Below, piece after piece: positions 60,120 to 64,000 of a DNA stretch of 64,000 nt; the stretch's first letter is position 1; every line of letters starts with the position of its first letter. The position numbers and the translations under genes are program-made. This stretch comes from Lachnospiraceae bacterium (GTDB lineage: Bacteria; Bacillota; Clostridia; Lachnospirales; Lachnospiraceae), in the NCBI GenBank assembly GCA_910575075.1, contig CAJTCY010000008.1, positions 2,501 through 66,500 on the forward strand, read 5' to 3'. Under the pieces are notes generated by a model that did no database searches, had not been told where the DNA came from, and saw only the letters and a list, made by a program, of their open reading frames with translations.

Positions 60120-60695
60120 ATGCGTTTTATTCCTAATAAATCATGTTGCAATCCATGCTGTGAGGGACCACCTGGACCACCTGGGCCTAAAGGAAGGCCT
60201 GGCCCGGCAGGACCTCAAGGACCAGCAGGGCCACAGGGACCGGCAGGAGCCGGGGTAGAACCAGCGTATTTTAATGCCGTTATATCGGGTGGTTTTCAGA
60301 CTATCCCTCCAGAGGGCGATGTTAACTTTCTGATTGCATATCAGTCCGGTGATTTTTCATTTACCCCAAATACAGCGAAGATTACCGTTAATACTGGAGG
60401 CGTCTATCGGATCGATTACTCCTTATTGATTCGTCCAGCAGCCGGATTGCTCAATATTGCCTATGCAGTAGCTATCAATGGACTGGAAAATCCATTATCC
60501 TTTTTTGGCACTTATTCTAATGAGCTTACAGATAAAGAACGTACTCAGTTAACAGGCATGTTCATTACTTCTATCGAAGCCGGTTCAACCGTTGTACTTC
60601 GCAACAAGTCTTCTAGTACAGATTATCTGGCTGGAACGGGAATTGACAATCAAGCGGTCAATCATGCTTGTATATTATTACAGCGAATTGCTTAA
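60120..60695 (+). CDS. BclA-like collagen-repeat protein (probable spore surface)
   Basis: 191 residues, start at 60120 after AGGAGA. A short cysteine-rich head (MRFIPNKSCCNPCCEG) is followed by about ten Gly-X-Y triplets (GPPGPPGPKGRPGPAGPQGP), then a C1q/BclA-C-like domain (about 48-190, INGLENPLSF, GSTVVLRNKS) that forms trimers. Similar proteins coat the exosporium of Clostridia. The collagen stretch is short. It is the only plus-strand gene in the right half and stands alone. Spore location is inferred from family, not from a recognised sporulation promoter. Confidence 0.78.
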   Translation: MRFIPNKSCCNPCCEGPPGPPGPKGRPGPAGPQGPAGPQGPAGAGVEPAYFNAVISGGFQTIPPEGDVNFLIAYQSGDFSFTPNTAKITVNTGGVYRIDYSLLIRPAAGLLNIAYAVAINGLENPLSFFGTYSNELTDKERTQLTGMFITSIEAGSTVVLRNKSSSTDYLAGTGIDNQAVNHACILLQRIA

Positions 60696-60781
60696 TCCTA
60701 TAGACCAGCTTAATTTCTTATTTATGTGTATCACATGTATTTTCAAAAGATAACACATGAAATATAAGGCGATATGATAAC

Positions 60782-60819
60782 CCCCATGGAAATCCTCATA
60801 ACACGGGATTTCCATGGGG
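60782..60819. terminator. 14-bp hairpin between convergent genes
   Basis: CCCCATGGAAATCC pairs exactly with GGATTTCCATGGGG around a ten-base loop. It lies between the collagen-like gene and the end of the SAP/DUF6434 pseudogene. There is no clear T run on either side, so efficiency is uncertain. Confidence 0.55.
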
Positions 60820-60834
60820 CTGGTATATGTTATG

Positions 60835-61369
60835 TTACTTGATCGCTTCATCAAAATTGATTGTTCCATGTTCTTTTCCATTTTTGAAAAGTCACATTGA
60901 ATGAAAAACCGCTTCCAATGTGTTCTCTGAAAAATGCTCTATTTTTTTCTGAACAGACAAAGTTCGCTTCAGTTTTTGTATCTTTGCTAATGGTAGATAT
61001 TACCGTTGTTCTTTTTCTTGCCGTTTGAGCAGACAATATTTTGCCTGTATCAAGAAAACATGCAATCCTATCTGTTATTTCTACTTTTCCACCCGAAACA
61101 GGAATATCATTTTCTCTGCAAAAATTTACTAATTCCTCTTTCAAATAATAGAAATCACGAAATGTCTAGTACAACGAAAATTAAGTCTTTGATATATTCA
61201 CGCAGGATAATTGTTTCAGATACAAGGAAGAAAAACGACGGCGTAGCGGTGGCTACGGCTAGGTTTTCTGACATAGTAGCTGGACAATTAGGCAAGTGAA
61301 GATGTTAATTACTTAATATTCGTTGTACTAGCTGTCTAAATTTCTGTCTAAAATAGGTCTTTCACTCAT
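60835..61369 (-). pseudogene. SAP-domain/DUF6434 protein gene interrupted by MITE copy B
   Basis: ATG 61369 (AGAGG upstream) opens MSERPILDRNLDS and then runs into the MITE (61331-61166). Directly beyond the MITE the frame resumes with TFRDFYYLKEELVNFCREND (SAP-like domain), IPVSGGKVEITDRIACFLDT and NRAFFREHIGSGFSFNVTFQ. A two-base loss or one-base gain near 60863 shifts the end; in the other frame KEHGTINFDEAIK runs to a stop at 60835. Joined, the pieces restore a protein of about 125 residues or more. Removing the MITE to one CTAG leaves an in-frame TAG. The intact family is of unknown function, with a putative nucleic-acid-binding SAP motif. Confidence 0.75.
61166..61331. mobile_element. 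166-bp MITE, copy B
   Basis: Identical to 29955-30120 over all 166 bases, same orientation. Begins CTAGTACAACGAAAATTAAG and ends in its inverted form. It splits the SAP/DUF6434 gene. Identity of both copies indicates recent spread by an IS transposase encoded elsewhere. Confidence 0.88.
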
Positions 61370-61481
61370 AAATACCTCTTTTCTGCTACACATAAAAATT
61401 CCGATTTATCGCTGGGTTTATTATATTGTATTTATCCAGCAATAACAATATATATTTGATTTTCATTCCCCGGAAGCAAAC

Positions 61482-61769
61482 TTATATCCGTATCATATCG
61501 GCAAGGGCGGCAGCAAGATTCCCATTTGTGAGAATGATTGTCTGACCGCATATCGTGATACGGTATTCCTTGTAGGGGGCTGCGAAATATTCATCTGATG
61601 TACTGAATGGATAAAATTTTTCTTCTGTGAGGTATTCAAAGGATATTTCCTTTTGTCGCCGTCTGCTCCGTTTCCGCCATGCGTTGATAGCGGCATAGCG
61701 TATCACAACTTTGCAGAAACCGTTGAAAGTATACATGATGTGTTCTTTGTATGCTTCTGTGCAAGCCAT
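61482..61769 (-). pseudogene. Truncated sigma-factor-like gene from a conjugative element
   Basis: 95 residues from the ATG at 61769 (GGAGGGG upstream): TFNGFCKVVIRYAAINAWRK and KEISFEYLTEEKFYPF match the N-terminal region of small sigma-70-like regulators carried by Tn916-type conjugative transposons. The helix-turn-helix half (expected after ICGQTIILTNGNLAAAL) is missing and replaced by DMIRI and a stop. No other transfer gene is near, so it is a relic. Confidence 0.6.
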
Positions 61770-61823
61770 AAAAATTCCCCTCCTTTCCTCTCCAAAAAGA
61801 AACAATGAATATTAGGTACATTT

Positions 61824-62774
61824 TTACAGATATGACAAAAATTCGACTATCTTTTTACTTATCACTTGGTATTCAAAATCATGGATATAATGCGGACAGT
61901 CTAATTCTATCATTTTACTATTTGGAACATTTGCGATATAGTCTCTTTGATAATTCCGCCAACTTTCTTTATCCCAACCTGTTCCCTCGCCATTCGATAC
62001 AAACATAAGCATTGGAACTTGTGGTATATTATTCAATTCAACTTTGCTTGCATTTTCCTTAATACATTTTACTTCATTAAGCATTGTAGTTGTTGCTGTT
62101 CGATTATAGAAAATTGCTCTATATATCTCTTTTTCCTCATTTGTGAGAGTACCATTTGTTATTGCGTCACTTTCTGAAACACCCGGTAGCAATCTTGTTA
62201 TTCCAATGACAGATGCGAACTGACTTAATCTAAGCATGGTCATATTGATGTTATAATTTTGATATGACTTTGGAACTGCCATATCAAGACCAATGATAGC
62301 TGATACTTCTTCGGGATATTGCTGTGCCCAATATAATGCTTCAATTCCTGACATGGAATGAGGACAAAGGATATAGGGTGCTTCAATATTTACCGCTTTT
62401 AGCGCAGCCCTTGTGTCTGCTAATACAGATTCAATTCCTCTTTCTTTGTCAACAACATCACTGAAACCATATCCAAATTTCTCTATAACTACAATTCGAT
62501 ATTTATTGCTTAACAATGAGTAAAGAGATTTGAAATCCAATATAGGAGAACAGGTTCCACCACCAGACATAAATACAAGCGTTTTTTCGCCGCTCCCTCC
62601 AATATATATACTCATATTATGCCCGTCAATTTCTACCATTGTACCAACAGGTAAAAGCAATGCCTGTTCCTTATTTAAGTGAATTTTGTGATTTATATAT
62701 ATTGCAATCAGTAAAATAAATATAATTATAACAATCGCTAATAAAATCGTCATTGTTTTCTTCACTTTCACCAT
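61824..62774 (-). CDS. Membrane-anchored alpha/beta hydrolase
   Basis: 316 residues, start at 62774. N-terminal membrane helix (about 8-28), then an alpha/beta hydrolase domain: VFMSGGGTCSPILDFKSLY (oxyanion region), nucleophile serine in CPHSMSGIEALYWA (glycine of the elbow replaced by histidine at its first position), acid likely Asp in the VSNGEGTGWDKE area, and histidine in CPHYIHDFEYQV. Related proteins hydrolyse esters, lactones or peptides. Substrate unknown. A TetR pseudogene 47 bp upstream is its likely former regulator. Confidence 0.8.
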   Translation of the reverse strand: MVKVKKTMTILLAIVIIIFILLIAIYINHKIHLNKEQALLLPVGTMVEIDGHNMSIYIGGSGEKTLVFMSGGGTCSPILDFKSLYSLLSNKYRIVVIEKFGYGFSDVVDKERGIESVLADTRAALKAVNIEAPYILCPHSMSGIEALYWAQQYPEEVSAIIGLDMAVPKSYQNYNINMTMLRLSQFASVIGITRLLPGVSESDAITNGTLTNEEKEIYRAIFYNRTATTTMLNEVKCIKENASKVELNNIPQVPMLMFVSNGEGTGWDKESWRNYQRDYIANVPNSKMIELDCPHYIHDFEYQVISKKIVEFLSYL

Positions 62775-62820
62775 ATTTTTTCCCGCCTTTTTCGATTTGC
62801 CCCCGGCTAAGTACAGCTCA

Positions 62821-63138
62821 TCAATTTGTTTCTAATTCCTTTATGCCGGCGATCAATACTTTTAATGATAAGTCAAAACTATCATCATAACTTTATTTTG
62901 ATATTTGTTGTACCAAAGCATAGCATTAAAAATACCCGGATTTTGGACTGCATATCTATAAAACGCACGGCAAAGTGCTTCCAAAGCGTCATACCCGCTG
63001 ACTCCTGCTGCTGCATTTAATATTGCTTCTGCCATTTGGTTCCAGCCATAAATCGTTAACTCTTTTTGCAAATCTTCAGGACTTTTGATGCGGTTATATA
63101 GAGATGGTGTTTGAATATTCAAATTGTCCTCTTGCCAT
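62821..63138 (-). pseudogene. TetR-family regulator with deleted DNA-binding domain
   Basis: Starts MARGQ at 63138 as intact relatives do, then jumps with a frame change to NIQTPSLYNRIKSPEDLQKE, losing most of the helix-turn-helix. The C-terminal ligand domain follows (NQMAEAILNAAAGVSGYDAL, AVQNPGIFNAMLWYNKYQ). A second deletion and shift lead to SFDLSLKVLIAGIKELETN, the usual C-terminus, ending at 62821. Two internal deletions thus destroyed a regulator of about 190 residues. Loss of repression of the neighbouring hydrolase is a plausible outcome. Confidence 0.7.
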
Positions 63139-63240
63139 ATTGTGCACTCCGTAAACTAATATGAGCATTATTATAACTAATGCTATGAGTTCTGTAAATA
63201 AATCCATTTGTTTTGTATGGAAAAATAGGAATGAAAAGGA

Positions 63241-64000
63241 TTACGCCGTAGTCGGCATTGTGGGAATGTGTATAACCTTCAAAATTTCATGTGCATACTC
63301 CCTGGGATGCTCATTCATCATTTGCCCATGCCCCATTTTATGAAATACCTGAATTTGCATATTTGGAAGGTACAATTTCAGCATTTTTGCAGTTTTAGCC
63401 GGATAATGTTCATTTGCCCCATGCCAGAAAACAATCTTGCCGCCAAAATTCTTTATTGTATTTTTTACATCATATGTATATACATCCTCACATTCTTTTT
63501 TTACTGTATCAAGTGATGTTCCTCTATAAAACGTCTCTATAATTCTTTCATTCCCTTTACCCATTACGGCTTCAATCATAAACGCAGGGATATGTTTTCC
63601 GTTACAGATTCGATTTACCGCCCAACTGAAAACAGCCGTATATATTGGTGTCAGAATACCCATTTTTTCACAAAATGCGGCATCCAATATCACATAATCA
63701 AATTTTACGTTATTTCTGCTTATCAGCTCAACTGTAATTGTTCCGCCAAGAGAAAATCCCAATATGGCATTTAATTTCCCTGAATGGTTTTGTTTTATAT
63801 ATTCTTCAATCTGTTCACATGTTTTCTCAATACTCACAAATGATGGAGACTTATCATAATGTCCATCCAATTCACACAAAATAACATGGCAATGTTCTAA
63901 AAAAGGTATTACCTTGTCAAAACATGTATGTGCAGTAGTTGCCATTCCAGGCAGCATCATAATTGTTTTCTCTGATTCAGCATTGTAATCTGCAAACCTC
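63241..64000 (-). CDS. Alpha/beta hydrolase (5' end outside window)
   Basis: At least 253 residues; the frame is still open at the window edge (FADYNAESEKTIMMLPGMAT), so internal ATG 63960 is probably not the start. Nucleophile serine in AILGFSLGGTITVELIS, histidine in VFHKMGHGQMMNEHPREYA, likely acid near KIVFWHGANEHYP. The lid region lies around IPAFMIEAVMGKGNERIIET. Cytoplasmic as far as seen. Of the same broad fold as the gene at 61824-62774 but not close to it. Substrate unknown. Confidence 0.8.
   Translation of the reverse strand, partial: RFADYNAESEKTIMMLPGMATTAHTCFDKVIPFLEHCHVILCELDGHYDKSPSFVSIEKTCEQIEEYIKQNHSGKLNAILGFSLGGTITVELISRNNVKFDYVILDAAFCEKMGILTPIYTAVFSWAVNRICNGKHIPAFMIEAVMGKGNERIIETFYRGTSLDTVKKECEDVYTYDVKNTIKNFGGKIVFWHGANEHYPAKTAKMLKLYLPNMQIQVFHKMGHGQMMNEHPREYAHEILKVIHIPTMPTTA

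Noticed and set aside
61006-61299. 97-codon plus-strand frame running into MITE copy B
   Set aside because: Antisense to the SAP/DUF6434 pseudogene and built half from MITE sequence.

Overview
The window looks like a chromosome segment of an anaerobic gut Firmicute (class Clostridia, most likely Lachnospiraceae). The evidence is low-to-moderate GC, strong GGAGG-type ribosome binding sites, an iron-sulfur (class I) fumarase split into two genes, YesM/YesN-type two-component systems tied to sugar uptake, very large secreted glycosidases with LamG, Ig and LRR modules, DUF4153/DUF2975 membrane proteins, and a BclA-like collagen protein of the kind found on spores. Almost everything is on the minus strand. 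No rRNA, tRNA or CRISPR array was seen.

Layout. 1-10.3 kb: a truncated chemotaxis receptor, a conserved coiled-coil protein behind a structured leader, an ABC exporter with a 58-residue membrane protein and an AgrC/AgrA-like system, fumarase alpha/beta, a diguanylate cyclase and an HxlR regulator. 10.5-13 kb: a zinc macrodomain plus SirTM sirtuin pair (reversible protein ADP-ribosylation), a broken AlbA-domain gene, and a 90-bp duplication of the sirtuin 3' end. 13-15.7 kb: a DUF4153/XRE/DUF2975 operon with a 335-bp MITE in front of it. 15.8-21.8 kb: a six-gene exporter operon (lipoprotein, two permeases, ATPase, two exported proteins). 21.9-28.9 kb: a secreted esterase-GH43 fusion and an OmpR-type two-component system. 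TTTACA-N5-TTTACA boxes lie in front of both that system and the exporter operon, which suggests one regulon.

29-41 kb is accessory: a DUF4303 gene, MITE copy A, an AlgX-like/MBOAT polysaccharide O-acetylation pair, a serine recombinase with two 14-bp crossover-like sites whose cores are in inverted orientation directly upstream of the MBOAT gene (a likely phase switch), decayed genes, a GNAT acetyltransferase, and a two-component/FtsX-type ABC transporter cassette followed by the remnant of a second one. 41.2-43.2 kb: a two-gene ATPase plus DpnII/MboI-like nuclease module, a candidate defence system.

43.3-59.4 kb is one eight-gene carbohydrate operon: binding protein, two permeases, GH36 alpha-galactosidase, a 1,960-residue GH39-like secreted enzyme, YesM/YesN, and a second, paralogous binding protein that probably works as the sensor input. 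59.4-64 kb holds relics (an esterase fragment, a MITE-interrupted SAP/DUF6434 gene, a truncated sigma-like gene, a TetR pseudogene), the collagen-like gene and two alpha/beta hydrolases, the last one running off the window.
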